Shown: positions 25,536 to 36,391, numbered from the stretch's first letter. The stretch: 64,000 nt of DNA from Antarctobacter aquimaris (GCF_900184945.1 NZ_FXYF01000010.1:1-64000); one strand, 5' to 3'. Program-made: numbers and translations. The notes: generated from the sequence alone by a model not told the origin.

Positions 25536-25955
25536 TTACTCTTCGACTTCTTCCAAAGCCGCCACGCGCGCCTTGTCGGCGGCGCCCTTGGCGCTGACGT
25601 CGCGGTCGACCAGTTCGATGATCGCCATCGGCGCCATGTCGCCATAGCGGAAGCCGGCCTTCAGCACGCGGGTGTAACCACCTGCACGCTCGGCGTAGCG
25701 CGGGCCGAGGATCTCGAACAGCTTGGCGACGTCCTTGTCTTCCTTCAGGATCGCGGCCGCCTGGCGGCGGGCGTGCAGGTCGCCGCGCTTGCCCAGGGTG
25801 ATCAGCTTGTCGGCGACGCGCTTGAGTTCCTTGGCCTTGGGCAAGGTGGTCTTGATCTGCTCATGTTCGATGAGCGAGCCGGCCATGTTCGCCCACAGCG
25901 CCTTGCGGTGCTCGTGGGTGCGGTTCAGGCGGCGGTAGCCTTTTGCGTGACGCAT
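25536..25955 (-). CDS. rplQ: 50S ribosomal protein L17
   Basis: 139 residues: [20 protein letters not shown] at the start and [13 protein letters not shown]-like [19 protein letters not shown], both diagnostic of L17. A short acidic C-terminal tail (ALEEVEE) is present. It is the last gene of the alpha cluster and is followed by a strong terminator. Confidence 0.97.
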   Translation of the reverse strand: MRHAKGYRRLNRTHEHRKALWANMAGSLIEHEQIKTTLPKAKELKRVADKLITLGKRGDLHARRQAAAILKEDKDVAKLFEILGPRYAERAGGYTRVLKAGFRYGDMAPMAIIELVDRDVSAKGAADKARVAALEEVEE

Positions 25956-26046
25956 GTGTCTTACTCCGTTTGCCCTCTACGGGCGGTTTTGCTTTGTCCG
26001 GCAGCCCATGCGTGCGGGCCGCTCTCCTTGGGGCACGTGGCCCGGA

Positions 26047-26089
26047 CGAGGCGTCTCCGCCTCGCCGTAGGGTGGGTTTTCAACCCACC
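26047..26089. repeat. tandem hairpins just after the rpoA stop
   Basis: Two hairpins: 26047-26064 (arms CGAGGCG/CGCCTCG, loop TCTC) and 26071-26089 (arms GGTGGGTT/AACCCACC, loop TTC). The second starts five bases from the rpoA stop. GTAGGGTGGG is a motif often seen in REP-like elements. The pair lies between rpoA and rplQ inside the operon. Confidence 0.75.
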
Positions 26090-26094
26090 TTTAC

Positions 26095-27111
26095 TCAGAA
26101 CGAGTCTTCCAGCTTCTTGGCCAGGTCCTCGATGTTGTCCGGCGGCCAGTCCTCGACGTCCATGCCCAGGTGCAGGCCCATGCCCGACAGCACTTCCTTG
26201 ATCTCGTTCAGCGACTTGCGGCCAAAGTTCGGGGTGCGCAGCATCTCGGCTTCGGTCTTCTGGATCAGGTCGCCGATGTAGACGATGTTGTCGTTCTTCA
26301 GGCAGTTGGCCGAGCGCACCGACAGTTCCAGCTCGTCCACCTTCTTGAGCAGCAGCGGGTTGAACTCGAGGCCGTCGTCGTCATCCTGACGGGTGGCCGA
26401 CTCGGGCTCTTCGAAGTTCACGAAGATCGACAGCTGATCCTGCAGGATGCGCGCCGCAAAGGCGATGGCATCCTCGGGCGTGACCGAGCCGTCGGTCTCC
26501 ACCTTCATGGTCAGCTTGTCGTAGTCCAGCACCTGGCCCTCGCGGGTCGGCTGCACCTCGTAGGCGACCCGTTTGACCGGCGAATAGATCGCGTCGATCG
26601 GGATCAGGCCGATCGGGGCGTCTTCCGGCTTGTTCTTGTCGGCCGAGACATAGCCCTTGCCGGTGTTCACGGTGAACTCCATGTACACTTCGGCGCCTTC
26701 GTCCACGTGACAGATCACGTGTTCGCGGTTCAGGATCTCGATGCCGTTGGTCTCGGCGATGTCCCCGGCGGTGACGACGCCCGGGCCCTTGCCGGTCACC
26801 GACAGGCGCTTGGGTCCTTCGACTTCCATGCGCAGCGACACACCCTTGAGGTTCAGGATGATGTCGGTGACGTCTTCACGCACACCGGCCACGCTGGAGA
26901 ACTCGTGCAGCACGTTGTCGATCTGCACCGAGGTGATGGCCGCGCCCTGAAGGCTCGACAGCAGCACCCGGCGCAGGGCGTTGCCCAGCGTCAGGCCAAA
27001 GCCACGCTCCAGCGGTTCTGCGACGACGGTCGCCATGCGCGACGGATCGGCGCCCGGCTTGATCTCAAGCTGCGTCGGCTTGATCAGTTCAGCCCAGTTC
27101 TTGTGGATCAT
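26095..27111 (-). CDS. rpoA: RNA polymerase alpha subunit
   Basis: 338 residues. The N-terminal assembly domain has [20 protein letters not shown]; the C-terminal domain has [16 protein letters not shown] and [16 protein letters not shown] for UP-element and activator contact. Length and order (rpsK-rpoA-rplQ) are standard. Confidence 0.98.
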   Translation of the reverse strand: MIHKNWAELIKPTQLEIKPGADPSRMATVVAEPLERGFGLTLGNALRRVLLSSLQGAAITSVQIDNVLHEFSSVAGVREDVTDIILNLKGVSLRMEVEGPKRLSVTGKGPGVVTAGDIAETNGIEILNREHVICHVDEGAEVYMEFTVNTGKGYVSADKNKPEDAPIGLIPIDAIYSPVKRVAYEVQPTREGQVLDYDKLTMKVETDGSVTPEDAIAFAARILQDQLSIFVNFEEPESATRQDDDDGLEFNPLLLKKVDELELSVRSANCLKNDNIVYIGDLIQKTEAEMLRTPNFGRKSLNEIKEVLSGMGLHLGMDVEDWPPDNIEDLAKKLEDSF

Positions 27112-27227
27112 GCAGTTCCCTCCATACCTGCCAGCCCCTCATGTCCAAAGGAGCCGACGCCCGAGGTTTCAAAACGACGACACGAGGCCGGGCAAAGACC
27201 CGGCCCCGTATTATCCTGTTCCGCTGG

Positions 27228-27623
27228 TCAGACGCGGCGGCGCTTCGGCGGCCGGCATCCGTTGTGCGCGATCGGGGTCACGTCACGGATCGACGTGATG
27301 TTGAAGCCGACGGCAGCCAGAGCGCGCAGCGCCGATTCACGGCCCGAACCGGGGCCCTGAACTTCGACTTCCAGTGTCTTGACGCCATGTTCCTGCGCCT
27401 TCTTGCCGGCGTCTTCGGCGGCGAGCTGGGCGGCGTAGGGGGTCGACTTGCGCGAGCCCTTGAAGCCCATGGTGCCGGCGGACGACCAGGAGATCGCGTT
27501 GCCCTGCACGTCCGAGATCAGGATCTTGGTGTTGTTGAAGGACGAGTTCACATGCGCCACACCGGCAGCAATGTTCTTCGAAACCTTCTTCTTGCCGCCA
27601 GCGCGGCGTGTATCGCGTGCCAT
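27228..27623 (-). CDS. rpsK: 30S ribosomal protein S11
   Basis: 131 residues: [36 protein letters not shown] and the C-terminal [16 protein letters not shown] are the standard S11 motifs. S11 forms part of the 30S platform. It starts 15 bp after rpsM. Basic N-terminal RRAGGKKKV extension is slightly long but normal for the class. Confidence 0.97.
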   Translation of the reverse strand: MARDTRRAGGKKKVSKNIAAGVAHVNSSFNNTKILISDVQGNAISWSSAGTMGFKGSRKSTPYAAQLAAEDAGKKAQEHGVKTLEVEVQGPGSGRESALRALAAVGFNITSIRDVTPIAHNGCRPPKRRRV

Positions 27624-27638
27624 GTTTCCGTTCTCCCC

Positions 27639-28007
27639 TTACTTCTTCTTGCCGGCGATCGGCTTGGCCGGGCCCTTGCGGGTACGGGCGTTGGTATGGG
27701 TACGCTGACCGCGCACGGGGAGATTGCGGCGATGGCGCAGGCCGCGGTAGCAGCCGAGGTCCATCAGGCGCTTGATGTTCATCTGCACTTCGCGGCGCAG
27801 GTCGCCTTCGACGGTCAGGTTCGCGTCGATGTATTCGCGCATCGCCAGCACTTCGGCGTCCGAAAGCTGGTTCACGCGGCGCGACTGGTCGATGTTGGTC
27901 GCGTCGCAGATGGCCTTGGCGACAGCCGGGCCAATGCCGTGGATGTAGGTCAACGCGATCGGGACGCGCTTGTTGGTCGGGATGTTGACGCCGGCAATAC
28001 GTGCCAA
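27639..28007 (-). CDS. rpsM: 30S ribosomal protein S13
   Basis: 122 residues: [20 protein letters not shown] at the start and [20 protein letters not shown] near the C-terminus. It is the first gene of the alpha cluster, with a candidate promoter 155 bp upstream beyond the adk terminator. Confidence 0.97.
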   Translation of the reverse strand: MARIAGVNIPTNKRVPIALTYIHGIGPAVAKAICDATNIDQSRRVNQLSDAEVLAMREYIDANLTVEGDLRREVQMNIKRLMDLGCYRGLRHRRNLPVRGQRTHTNARTRKGPAKPIAGKKK

Positions 28008-28161
28008 GTCTGTATTCCTTTCGTTGCGAGCCCGTAGCTCCAGGCCCTTTTTTCACAACGGAAGCCCGGAGCGCGCGGCCGCCGGGCGTCTGTCATATCT
28101 CAGGTGATCTGCCCTAACCGCAAGACACGATTCGGACGTGGGTATCCCAGCGGGATGGGGC

Positions 28162-28190
28162 TAACTATGGGGGCAGGCGCAGAACGTCAA
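28162..28190 (-). promoter_or_regulatory. candidate promoter for rpsM-rpsK-rpoA-rplQ
   Basis: On the minus strand TTGACG (28185-28190) is separated by 17 bp from TAGTTA (28162-28167). The region lies between the adk terminator and rpsM, where a promoter is needed. The -10 match is weak. Confidence 0.45.
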
Positions 28191-28429
28191 CCCCCTGTCA
28201 AGCACATTGTTCCAACGGCCCTTCGACGTTTTGCCAGAGGCGGGACGCGGCGCTTGCCAAGCTGGCCTAACACAGCATTCTTCGGGATATCCACATGCCC
28301 CTGTCTGTCATCGGCGCCGGTCCGGGCGTGCCGGTGCCCGATGTACCCTGCCCTTCCGGCGACACGACGGCAGAGTTCCGCATGAACCTGGAGCTTGATG
28401 GCTGACCGCCCCATTGTCCCCCGAACACG
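28191..28429. other. gap between rpsM promoter region and adk terminator
   Basis: No supported gene. A 36-codon plus-strand frame (28295-28405, MPLSVIGAGPGVPVPDV) has no clear ribosome binding site; its first residues faintly recall a sulfotransferase N-terminus, so it may be a relic. Confidence 0.35.
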
Positions 28430-28465
28430 AAAAAGCGCCGCACCCGGATCAGGCGCGGCGCTTTT
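28430..28465 (-). terminator. adk operon terminator (bidirectional)
   Basis: Seven-base GC arms (28435-28441 and 28455-28461) with a 13-base loop, flanked by AAAAA and TTTT. On the minus strand it ends the rplO-secY-adk unit 17 bp after the adk stop. Confidence 0.85.
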
Positions 28466-28482
28466 GTCCACGAGGTCTGACC

Positions 28483-29123
28483 TCAGCCCAGGATGGCGTC
28501 GATCTCGGCCTTGACCGTGGCCATGTCGCCCATGCCGTCGATCGACTTCAGGTCGCCCTTGGCATAGTAGTAGCCGATCAGCGGCGAGGTCTTCTTGTAG
28601 TATTCCATCAGCCGGGTCCTGAGGCTGTCCTCGTTGTCGTCGGCGCGGCGCTTGAACTCGGCCTTTTCACCGCAGGCGGTGCAGACGCCATCCGCCGGGA
28701 TCGGCTTGGTGTGGTCGTTGTAGACCTCGCCGCAATTGGCGCAGGTCGCGCGGGCGGTGATGCGCGCCACCAGCGCGGCATCGTCCACCTGCATCTCGAT
28801 CACCGCGTCCAGCGACTGGCCCTCCTCGCGCAGCAGGTCGCCCAGCGCGTCGGCCTGCGCCAGCGTGCGGGGGAAGCCATCGAAGATGAAGCCGTTCGAC
28901 TTCACGGTTTCCAGCTTTTCGCGGATCAGCCCGATCACGATCTCGTCGGTGACCAGTTCGCCGCGTGCCATCACGTCGGCGACGATCTTGCCCATCTCGG
29001 TGCCGCTGTCCTTGGCCTCGCGCAGCATGTCCCCGGTGGACAGCTGCACCATGCCGCGCTCTTCTTCCAGAAGGCGCGCCTGCGTCCCCTTCCCCGCCCC
29101 TGGCGGTCCCAACAGTATGATGT

Positions 29124-29127
<4 letters not shown>
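28483..29127 (-). CDS. adk: adenylate kinase
   Basis: 214 residues. P-loop [10 protein letters not shown] (7-16), [11 protein letters not shown] and [13 protein letters not shown]. The lid domain carries four cysteines, CANCGEVY and CTACGEK, a structural Zn site as in Gram-positive and many alphaproteobacterial enzymes. It interconverts 2 ADP with ATP and AMP. The start overlaps the secY stop by four bases. Confidence 0.97.
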
Positions 29128-30491
<1,364 letters not shown>

Positions 30492-30628
30492 GCGGATCTC
30501 TCTTTTCGCTCAAACGCCGCCCGGACGGTTTTCCGTCGGGCGGCGCGCATTGGAAAACTTAATGGACATGTAAGCGGCTGGGACGCCGCTCACAAGCCGC
30601 GATTGCGCCGCAGGTGCGGCGCGGGGCG

Positions 30629-31096
30629 TTATTCCGCGGCTGCCGCAGCAACGGTCAGCGAGCCGCCCTTGCCGGCGACCGCCTCGATGGCGGAGGCCGA
30701 AGCGCCGGTGACCGTGATGGTCAGTGCCGAGGAAACCTCGCCCTTGGCCAGCACGCGGATGCCGTCCAGCGCGCGGCGCACGAGGCCCGACGACACCAGC
30801 GTTTCCTCGGTGATGTTGGCGGCGTCCAGCTTGCCGGCGTCGACGAACTTCTGGATCAGGCCCAGGTTCACCACGGCGAAATGCTTCTTGTTGGGCTTGT
30901 TGAAGCCCCGCTTGGGCAGACGCTGATACAGCGGCATCTGGCCGCCTTCGTAGCCGTTGAGAGCCACGCCCGAGCGCGATTTCTGACCCTTGATACCGCG
31001 ACCGGCGGTCTTGCCCTTGCCCGAGCCCGGGCCGCGCGCGACGCGTTTCTTGGTCTTGGTGGCGCCGGGATTGTCCCGGAGTTCATGCAGTTTCAT
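30629..31096 (-). CDS. rplO: 50S ribosomal protein L15
   Basis: 155 residues: [20 protein letters not shown], the Gly-rich [20 protein letters not shown] and [17 protein letters not shown]. The C-terminus is a low-complexity Ala-rich stretch. It lies 5.3 kb from rpmD, normally its neighbour, and leads a separate unit with secY and adk. Confidence 0.97.
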   Translation of the reverse strand: MKLHELRDNPGATKTKKRVARGPGSGKGKTAGRGIKGQKSRSGVALNGYEGGQMPLYQRLPKRGFNKPNKKHFAVVNLGLIQKFVDAGKLDAANITEETLVSSGLVRRALDGIRVLAKGEVSSALTITVTGASASAIEAVAGKGGSLTVAAAAAE

Positions 31097-31190
31097 GTCG
31101 CTTCTCCTTGCCGGATGTGACCCCCGAAGCGTAACGGGTCAACCACGGCTTTTCTTGCTGTTGTGAGTCGGGCCGGATGGCCACCGGGCG

Positions 31191-31219
31191 CGTATAGCGG
31201 GCGAGACTGCACATGGCAA
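31191..31219 (-). promoter_or_regulatory. candidate promoter for rplO-secY-adk
   Basis: Minus strand TTGCCA (31214-31219), 17 bp, TATACG (31191-31196), about 95 bp before rplO. It is nearly identical in layout to the rpsL and rpmC promoters. It makes sense of rplO being cut off from rpmD. Confidence 0.65.
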
Positions 31220-31329
31220 GGGCGCGGCGCGGGCGGACACCCCCTTGTGCGGGCCTTGCCGCTGTCGCCGCCCGATGGCCTGATGTCGAAGGCACGCAGC
31301 GTTCATCCGCTGCGTCGCAGAATAAATCA

Positions 31330-31358
31330 TTGACTCGAGAGGGGTTCGCCGCCATATC
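31330..31358 (+). promoter_or_regulatory. candidate promoter for the DEAD-box helicase
   Basis: TTGACT (31330-31335), 17 bp, CATATC (31353-31358) on the plus strand, leaving a leader of about 200 nt before the TTG start. Long leaders are common for cold-regulated helicase genes. The -10 box is weak. Otherwise the 31097-31569 gap holds no gene. Confidence 0.4.
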
Positions 31359-31569
31359 CCCCCTATTGCCGCACCCGCCGCGTGAGCGGGGCAGCTGGGC
31401 GCATTGGTCCGCACGGCAACCATCCCTGACATGGCTCCCACATCACGCATGGGTCCAGACCCGAGACAGGCCTTGCGCATCCGGCGCAGGTCCGGCGTTC
31501 CGGGCACCCAGCGTCCGCGCGATACATTCGCCGGGCCATCACGCGCTTTTGCGCACAAAGGACGATCTT

Positions 31570-32841
31570 TTGGATTTCGACATGCTGGGACTTCCGTCCC
31601 GCCTTCAGGCCAACCTGGCCGCACTGAACTTCACCGACCCGACCCCGATCCAGAAACAGGCCATCCCTCACGCCATGAACGGCCGTGACGTGATGGGCCT
31701 TGCCCAGACCGGCACCGGCAAGACCGCTGCCTTTGGCCTGCCGCTGCTGTCTGCGCTGATGCGGATGGAAGGGCGCGCCGCGCCCAAGACGACGCGCGGC
31801 CTGATCCTCGCGCCGACGCGCGAACTGGCCAAGCAGATCCTCGACAACCTGCGCGACTACGCCGAAGGCACCCAGGTGCGCATCGGTCTCGTGGTCGGCG
31901 GTTCCTCGATCGGCGCCCAGACGCAGAAGCTGGCCAAGGGGCTCGACCTGCTGGTCGCCACACCCGGCCGGCTGATCGACCACCTCGAGCGCAAGTCGCT
32001 GCACCTAGACCAGACCCGTTTCCTGGTGCTGGACGAGGCCGACCAGATGCTTGATCTGGGCTTCATCCACGCCCTGCGCCAGATCGCCAAGCTGCTGCCG
32101 GCGCAGCGTCAGACCATGCTGTTCTCGGCCACCATGCCCAAGCAGATGTCCGAGATTGCCGCCGCCTATCTCAAGGATCCGATCCGGATCGAGGTATCGC
32201 CCCCGGGCAAGCCGGTGGAAAAGATCGCGCAGAGCGTGCATTTCGTCGAGCAGTCGAACAAGACCTCGCTGCTGGCCAACCACCTGGACGCGCACCGCAC
32301 CGAGGCGGCGCTGGTCTTTGCCCGCACCAAGCACGGCGCCGAGCGGCTGAAAAAGCACCTCGAGGCCAAGGGCTTTTCCGCCGGGTCGATCCACGGCAAC
32401 AAGAGCCAGGGGCAGCGCGACCGCGCCCTCAGCGCCTTCCGCGAAGGGGAACTGACTGTGCTCGTGGCCACCGACGTGGCGGCGCGCGGCATTGACATCC
32501 CCTCGGTGCGCTATGTCTACAACTTTGACCTGCCGAACGTGCCGGACAACTACGTCCACCGCATCGGCCGGACCGCCCGCGCCGGGCGTGACGGCACCGC
32601 CGTCGCCTTCTGCTCGCCCGAGGAGATGGGCGAATTCCGCGCCATCCAGAAGCTGGTGGGCCGCGAGATCGACGTGGCCGGCGGCGAGATCTGGGAAGTG
32701 GAACGTCCCGCGCGCGGCGGCGGTGGCGGTGGCGGCCGTGGCCGTCGCAATGGCGGTGGCGGTGGCGGCGGTTACCGCTCCGAGGGCGCGCCCAAGTCGG
32801 CACGCCCGCGTCGCAACAGCAATCGCCGCAAGGCCGCCTGA
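31570..32841 (+). CDS. DEAD-box ATP-dependent RNA helicase (RhlE-like)
   Basis: 423 residues from TTG 31570, chosen because AAAGGA lies seven bases upstream; ATG 31582 is the alternative. Motifs in order: Q-motif DPTPIQKQAIP, I AQTGTGKTAA, Ia PTRELAKQI, Ib TPGRLID, II DEAD, III SAT, IV VFARTK, V ATDVAARGID and VI HRIGRTARAG. The tail is Gly- and Arg-rich (PARGGGGGGGRGRRNGGGG), suited to RNA binding. It probably acts in ribosome assembly or RNA turnover, fitting its place inside the ribosomal cluster although on the opposite strand. Confidence 0.93.
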   Translation: MDFDMLGLPSRLQANLAALNFTDPTPIQKQAIPHAMNGRDVMGLAQTGTGKTAAFGLPLLSALMRMEGRAAPKTTRGLILAPTRELAKQILDNLRDYAEGTQVRIGLVVGGSSIGAQTQKLAKGLDLLVATPGRLIDHLERKSLHLDQTRFLVLDEADQMLDLGFIHALRQIAKLLPAQRQTMLFSATMPKQMSEIAAAYLKDPIRIEVSPPGKPVEKIAQSVHFVEQSNKTSLLANHLDAHRTEAALVFARTKHGAERLKKHLEAKGFSAGSIHGNKSQGQRDRALSAFREGELTVLVATDVAARGIDIPSVRYVYNFDLPNVPDNYVHRIGRTARAGRDGTAVAFCSPEEMGEFRAIQKLVGREIDVAGGEIWEVERPARGGGGGGGRGRRNGGGGGGGYRSEGAPKSARPRRNSNRRKAA

Positions 32842-32866
32842 CACTTCACGTCGGTGACAAGACCTG

Positions 32867-32893
32867 GACCCGTCGGAGCCTCTCCGGCGGGTC
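32867..32893. terminator. hairpin between convergent helicase and P450 genes
   Basis: Twelve-base arms (GACCCGTCGGAG pairing with CTCCGGCGGGTC, one G-T) and loop CCT. It is followed on the plus strand by TATTGCTG, so the T run is weak. It sits 25 bp after the helicase stop and 9 bp from the P450 stop. Confidence 0.65.
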
Positions 32894-32901
32894 TATTGCT
32901 G

Positions 32902-34056
32902 TCAGGTCTCCCAGCGCACCGGCACCGCCCTTGGCCCCCGGAACGCCCAGCCGGTGAATTGCACGGGCCCGTCCAGCGCCATCCCCGGCAAGGCGTCGAA
33001 CAGCATGGGCAGCGCCACCTCGGCGATCAGGCTGCGCGAAGCCGCCGCCCCGGCGCAGAAATGCGGCCCCGCGCCAAAGGCCAGGCTGGGCCCGGTGTCG
33101 CGCGTGATGTCTAAATCATCCGGCCGGTCGAACACCGCCGGGTCGCGATTGCCGATGCCGAACATCAGGAACACCCGGTCGCCGGTGTCAAAGCGCACTC
33201 CCTCGACGGTATCCGGCCGCGCCACCTGGCGCGGGCTCATCCCGATGGGGGCGATCCAGCGGGCGTATTCCTCGAAGGCGTCCTGCCAGCGCGCCTTGCC
33301 GCTGCCGATCAGCGCCAACTGGTCCGGGTGGGTCAGCAGCGCCCAGACACAACCGGCGATGGCGTCGCGCGGCTCGTTCTGGCCGCCGGAAATCGCCAGC
33401 TTGATGTTGGCCTTGACGCTGTCCATCGGCAGGCCCGCGCGCAACTGTACATCCAGCAGGGACAGGTCCGGCGGGTCGGCTACCTGCGCTTCGATCGCCG
33501 CGTCGATCCGCGCCGTCGCGGCATGGCAGCGCGCTTCGACCTCCGGGTGACCGGCGTAGTTGGCGATTCCGTCGATCATCGCCTGGCTGGTGGCGTCCAC
33601 TTCCTGCCAGCTGAGGCCGCGCACCCCGGTGATGATCCGCAGCGCCTCGCCCGACAGGCGCATGGCGTAGTCTGCCACCAGGTCGCAATGGCCGCGCGGT
33701 TTCAACTCGGCCAGGATCTCCTGCGCCGCCGCGCGGAACTGCGCCGCCCAGCGGTCCCTCACCGTGCGCGGGCTGAAGGCCGGGAAGCAGGCGCGCCGCT
33801 CGGCCTGGTGGGCCTCGCCGTCCTTGCGCATCATGTTCTCGCCCATCAGGCGGGTCATCAGCCCCTGCGGCTGGTGCGAGGAAAATACCTCGATCCGCTT
33901 TTCCTGCGCATGGATCACGTCGCGCCGGGTGATCAGTGTCGCGCCCAGCTGCGGGACGTAGGCAATGGGCGTCTCCGCCTGCAAGCGCCCCAAGGCGGGA
34001 TAGGGGTCGGCGGTCAGGTCCACCGGGTCCAGGTCCACAACGGGCGCATCGCTCAT
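32902..34056 (-). CDS. cytochrome P450 lacking the usual I-helix Thr
   Basis: 384 residues. Haem-binding loop FGAGPHFCAGA (ligand Cys ~334), ExxR in EYARWI and the PERF-like region RDPAVFDRPDDLDITRD are present. The I-helix oxygen-activating segment reads ISGGQNEPRDAI in place of the usual AGxET/DT, so the acid-alcohol pair is absent. Such P450s use an altered proton path or peroxide, or act on unusual substrates. Its ATG overlaps the stop of the upstream P450, so both are made together. No dedicated ferredoxin or reductase is adjacent. Confidence 0.9.
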   Translation of the reverse strand: MSDAPVVDLDPVDLTADPYPALGRLQAETPIAYVPQLGATLITRRDVIHAQEKRIEVFSSHQPQGLMTRLMGENMMRKDGEAHQAERRACFPAFSPRTVRDRWAAQFRAAAQEILAELKPRGHCDLVADYAMRLSGEALRIITGVRGLSWQEVDATSQAMIDGIANYAGHPEVEARCHAATARIDAAIEAQVADPPDLSLLDVQLRAGLPMDSVKANIKLAISGGQNEPRDAIAGCVWALLTHPDQLALIGSGKARWQDAFEEYARWIAPIGMSPRQVARPDTVEGVRFDTGDRVFLMFGIGNRDPAVFDRPDDLDITRDTGPSLAFGAGPHFCAGAAASRSLIAEVALPMLFDALPGMALDGPVQFTGWAFRGPRAVPVRWET

Positions 34057-35258
34057 GACACGCGCACCGGCAGGGTGGCATAGCCCCGGAACCGCGCCAG
34101 CGGCACCCGCACGCGCGGCCCGTTCGGCTGGACCCTGGGAAAGCGCGCCACGAATTTCCCCAGCGCGATGCGCCCCTCCACCCGCGCCAGCGACGCGCCG
34201 AGGCAGACGTGGATGCCGGTGATGAAAGCAATGTGCCGGTTCGGCCGCCGCGTGATGTCCATCCGGTCGGGATCGGCAAAGACCGCCGGATCGCGGTTTG
34301 CCGCCGCGATGGAGGTGTGGATGTAGGTCCCCTTGGGCAGCACGCCGGTGGACAGTTCGATGTCTTCCCCCGCCAGCCGGTTGCCAATCTGCAAGGGGCT
34401 CTCCAGCCGCAGGAATTCCTCCACCGCGGGGGTGATCAGGTCCGGATCGTCCCGCAGCATCCTGTGCTGAACTGGATTGTCCAGCAGCAGGCCCACCGAG
34501 TTGCCGACAAAGCTGGTCGTCGTCTCGTGCCCCGCGTTCAGCAAAAAGATGCAGTTCTGGATCAGTTCCTCCTGCGTCAGCCGCCGGCCGTCATGTTCAC
34601 CAAAGATCAGCGCGTCCAGCACCTCGCCCTGGTGCGCGCCCTCGGGGTGGGCACGGCGGAAACTGATGAGGTCGTTCAGGATCGCGCCGAATTCCTCCAC
34701 CGCCCTGTTGCCCGCCGCCAGCCGCTCGGGTGAGACCACAGGATCCAGCGCGCCCAGGATCGCCAGAGAATAGCCGCGCAGGCGCGCGCGATATTCTTCG
34801 GGGATGCCCAGCATGAAGCTGATGATTTCGGTCGGCAGGACCTTTGCAAAATCCTCGATCAGGTCCAACTCGCCCAGCTCCTCGACCCGGTCCAGCAGCC
34901 GGTCGACGATGCCGTCGATCAGCGGCTCGAACTCGGCCAGCTTGCGCGGGGTGAAGGCGCCCGAGATCAGCTTGCGCACCACGGTGTGGTAGGGCGGATC
35001 GGTAAAGACCAGGGACGTGGTGTGGTGGGTGAAGAGCGGGCAACGGCCGAACTTGGCGCCAAAGGCCTCGGTCTTGTCCGACGACATGTGGCGGCTCTGG
35101 TAGACCTTGAGGCAATCGTCATGCCGGGTCAGGTAGACCGATCCATCCGCGTTGCGGTGCAACGGACGTTCGGCGCGCAGCCGGTGCAGCACCGGGTGCG
35201 GGTTCTCGATGAACGCCGGCCCGATGCGGTTGAGGTCGAATCCCGCGACATCCAGCAT
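34053..35258 (-). CDS. cytochrome P450 (bacterial class I type)
   Basis: 401 residues from ATG 35258 (GGGGAGGAG upstream). The I-helix is canonical, LLNAGHETTTSFVG; ExxR is EEFLRLESP; the haem loop is FITGIHVCLGASLARVE (Cys ~352), with Ile-Thr at the first positions where Phe-Gly is usual. It is soluble, with no membrane anchor. It precedes and overlaps a second P450 gene. Substrate unknown; a two-step oxidation by the pair is possible. Confidence 0.92.
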   Translation of the reverse strand: MLDVAGFDLNRIGPAFIENPHPVLHRLRAERPLHRNADGSVYLTRHDDCLKVYQSRHMSSDKTEAFGAKFGRCPLFTHHTTSLVFTDPPYHTVVRKLISGAFTPRKLAEFEPLIDGIVDRLLDRVEELGELDLIEDFAKVLPTEIISFMLGIPEEYRARLRGYSLAILGALDPVVSPERLAAGNRAVEEFGAILNDLISFRRAHPEGAHQGEVLDALIFGEHDGRRLTQEELIQNCIFLLNAGHETTTSFVGNSVGLLLDNPVQHRMLRDDPDLITPAVEEFLRLESPLQIGNRLAGEDIELSTGVLPKGTYIHTSIAAANRDPAVFADPDRMDITRRPNRHIAFITGIHVCLGASLARVEGRIALGKFVARFPRVQPNGPRVRVPLARFRGYATLPVRVS

Positions 35259-35332
35259 GATCGCTCCTCCCCGATCATCCTGCGCGGCACCCTTGATCAA
35301 GGCAAGGGGGAGGATATCCCGCGAACATGCAA

Positions 35333-35380
35333 CGGGCGGGGAATTCCCCGCCCGCCCAAACGCCTGGTCTTGTGACCAGG
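35333..35380 (-). terminator. palindrome plus hairpin after the metallo-hydrolase gene
   Basis: A perfect 22-bp palindrome centred on GAATTC at 35333-35354 is followed by a hairpin with arms CCTGGTC and GACCAGG (35363-35380). The latter is two bases from the hydrolase stop. Only TTTG follows on the minus strand, so termination may be partial. The layout matches the stop-proximal hairpin arrays elsewhere in the window. Confidence 0.55.
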
Positions 35381-35382
35381 TG

Positions 35383-36168
35383 TCAGCCCAACTCGCCCGG
35401 CGCGTACCAGTCGCCGAACTTGACCGTCGCGGCATCGCCCACCAGTTCGGCGAACTTCGCCGGGTCCTGCGTGCCGCCATCGCGGCCGCGGAAGTGGTAG
35501 GGATAGACAAAGGTCGGGCGGAAGGCGCGCACGGCGTCCGCCGCGGCCTCGGCCGGCATGGTAAAGGGCAGGTTCATGCAGACAAAGGCGAGGTCGACGC
35601 CCTGCAGGGCACGCATTTCCGGCGTATCCTCGGTGTCGCCCGACACGTAGACACGGAAATCGTCCATCGTCAGGATGTACCCGTTGTCGCGGCCCTGCGG
35701 GTGAAAGTTCTTGCGCTCTTCGGTGATGTTGTAGGCCGGGATCGCGTCCACCTGCACGCCGGTCAGGCTGGCCGTGGCGCCATTCGCAAGCGCGCTGGCG
35801 TTGGGCTTGAGCTCGGCCGGCAGCATGTCGAACACGGCCGGATTGGCCAACAGCGGGGTCGACTCGGCCTTGAGCGCCTTCAGCACGTCCATGTTGTAGT
35901 GGTCGCCGTGCTCATGCGTTACCAGGATCAGGTCGGCGGCCGGGAAATCCGCATAGTCGGCGATGTCGCCGACCGGGTCGACGTAGAGCACTCCGGCCGG
36001 CGTCTCCATCACGATCGAGGCATGATGCACCGGGTGGACAGTCAGCGTGCCCTGCGAGGTCTTGAATTCGTTCGGCAGATGGCCGCCGGCGCGGGCGCCA
36101 AAGGGCAACACGGTGATCCCGCCCGCGGCGGCGGTGCTGGACAGAAAGCTACGACGGTTCATGTCCAT
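35383..36168 (-). CDS. metallo-beta-lactamase-fold hydrolase with Tat signal
   Basis: 261 residues. The start NRRSFLSSTAAAGG is a twin-arginine signal, so the folded metal-loaded protein is exported. The metal motif is THEHGDHYN (His85, His87, Asp89, His90), with YVSGDTED and a late YPYHFRGRDGG. It resembles UlaG-like or RomA-like MBL hydrolases. It lies upstream of the P450 pair on the same strand with a hairpin between. Substrate unknown. Confidence 0.88.
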   Translation of the reverse strand: MDMNRRSFLSSTAAAGGITVLPFGARAGGHLPNEFKTSQGTLTVHPVHHASIVMETPAGVLYVDPVGDIADYADFPAADLILVTHEHGDHYNMDVLKALKAESTPLLANPAVFDMLPAELKPNASALANGATASLTGVQVDAIPAYNITEERKNFHPQGRDNGYILTMDDFRVYVSGDTEDTPEMRALQGVDLAFVCMNLPFTMPAEAAADAVRAFRPTFVYPYHFRGRDGGTQDPAKFAELVGDAATVKFGDWYAPGELG

Positions 36169-36292
36169 GAGAAGACACTCCAGGTAAAGCCAATGCCTCT
36201 ATGGTAGTGCGCAACAGGGAAACTGCCAATTCAACCCGCCGCAAAACCGTCACCCTGCCTGCACGCACATGTGTCTGCCGCAGTCCCGATAC

Positions 36293-36324
36293 AAAAAAGC
36301 GCCCCTCGGTTTCCCGGGGGCGCC
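36293..36324 (-). terminator. terminator at the end of the rpmC-rpmD unit
   Basis: Arms 36299-36305 and 36317-36323, extended by CGG/CCG inside, with a TTTTTT run on the minus strand. It is 68 bp after the rpmD stop and separates the ribosomal genes from the inserted metallo-hydrolase and P450 block. Confidence 0.9.
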
Positions 36325-36343
36325 TGTTCGTCACGCAGAGCGA

Positions 36344-36390
36344 CAAATCGCGTTGACGCGATTTGCAAATTCCTTGGTCAAGGAATTTGC
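36344..36390. repeat. tandem palindromes just after the rpmD stop
   Basis: Two abutting inverted repeats: 36344-36365 (arms CAAATCGCGT/ACGCGATTTG, loop TG) and 36365-36390 (12-base arms beginning GCAAATTCCTTG, loop GT). The second ends one base from the rpmD stop codon. They precede the true terminator. Confidence 0.85.
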
Positions 36391-36391
36391 G

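Noticed and set aside
28295-28405. Small plus-strand ORF MPLSVIGAGPGVPVPDV, 36 codons
   Set aside because: No ribosome binding site, ends beside a terminator, and the faint sulfotransferase-like start is too short to support.
31083-31624. Minus-strand frames of 90-161 codons upstream of rplO
   Set aside because: They overlap the rplO promoter and leader, have biased Arg/Pro composition and no known motif.
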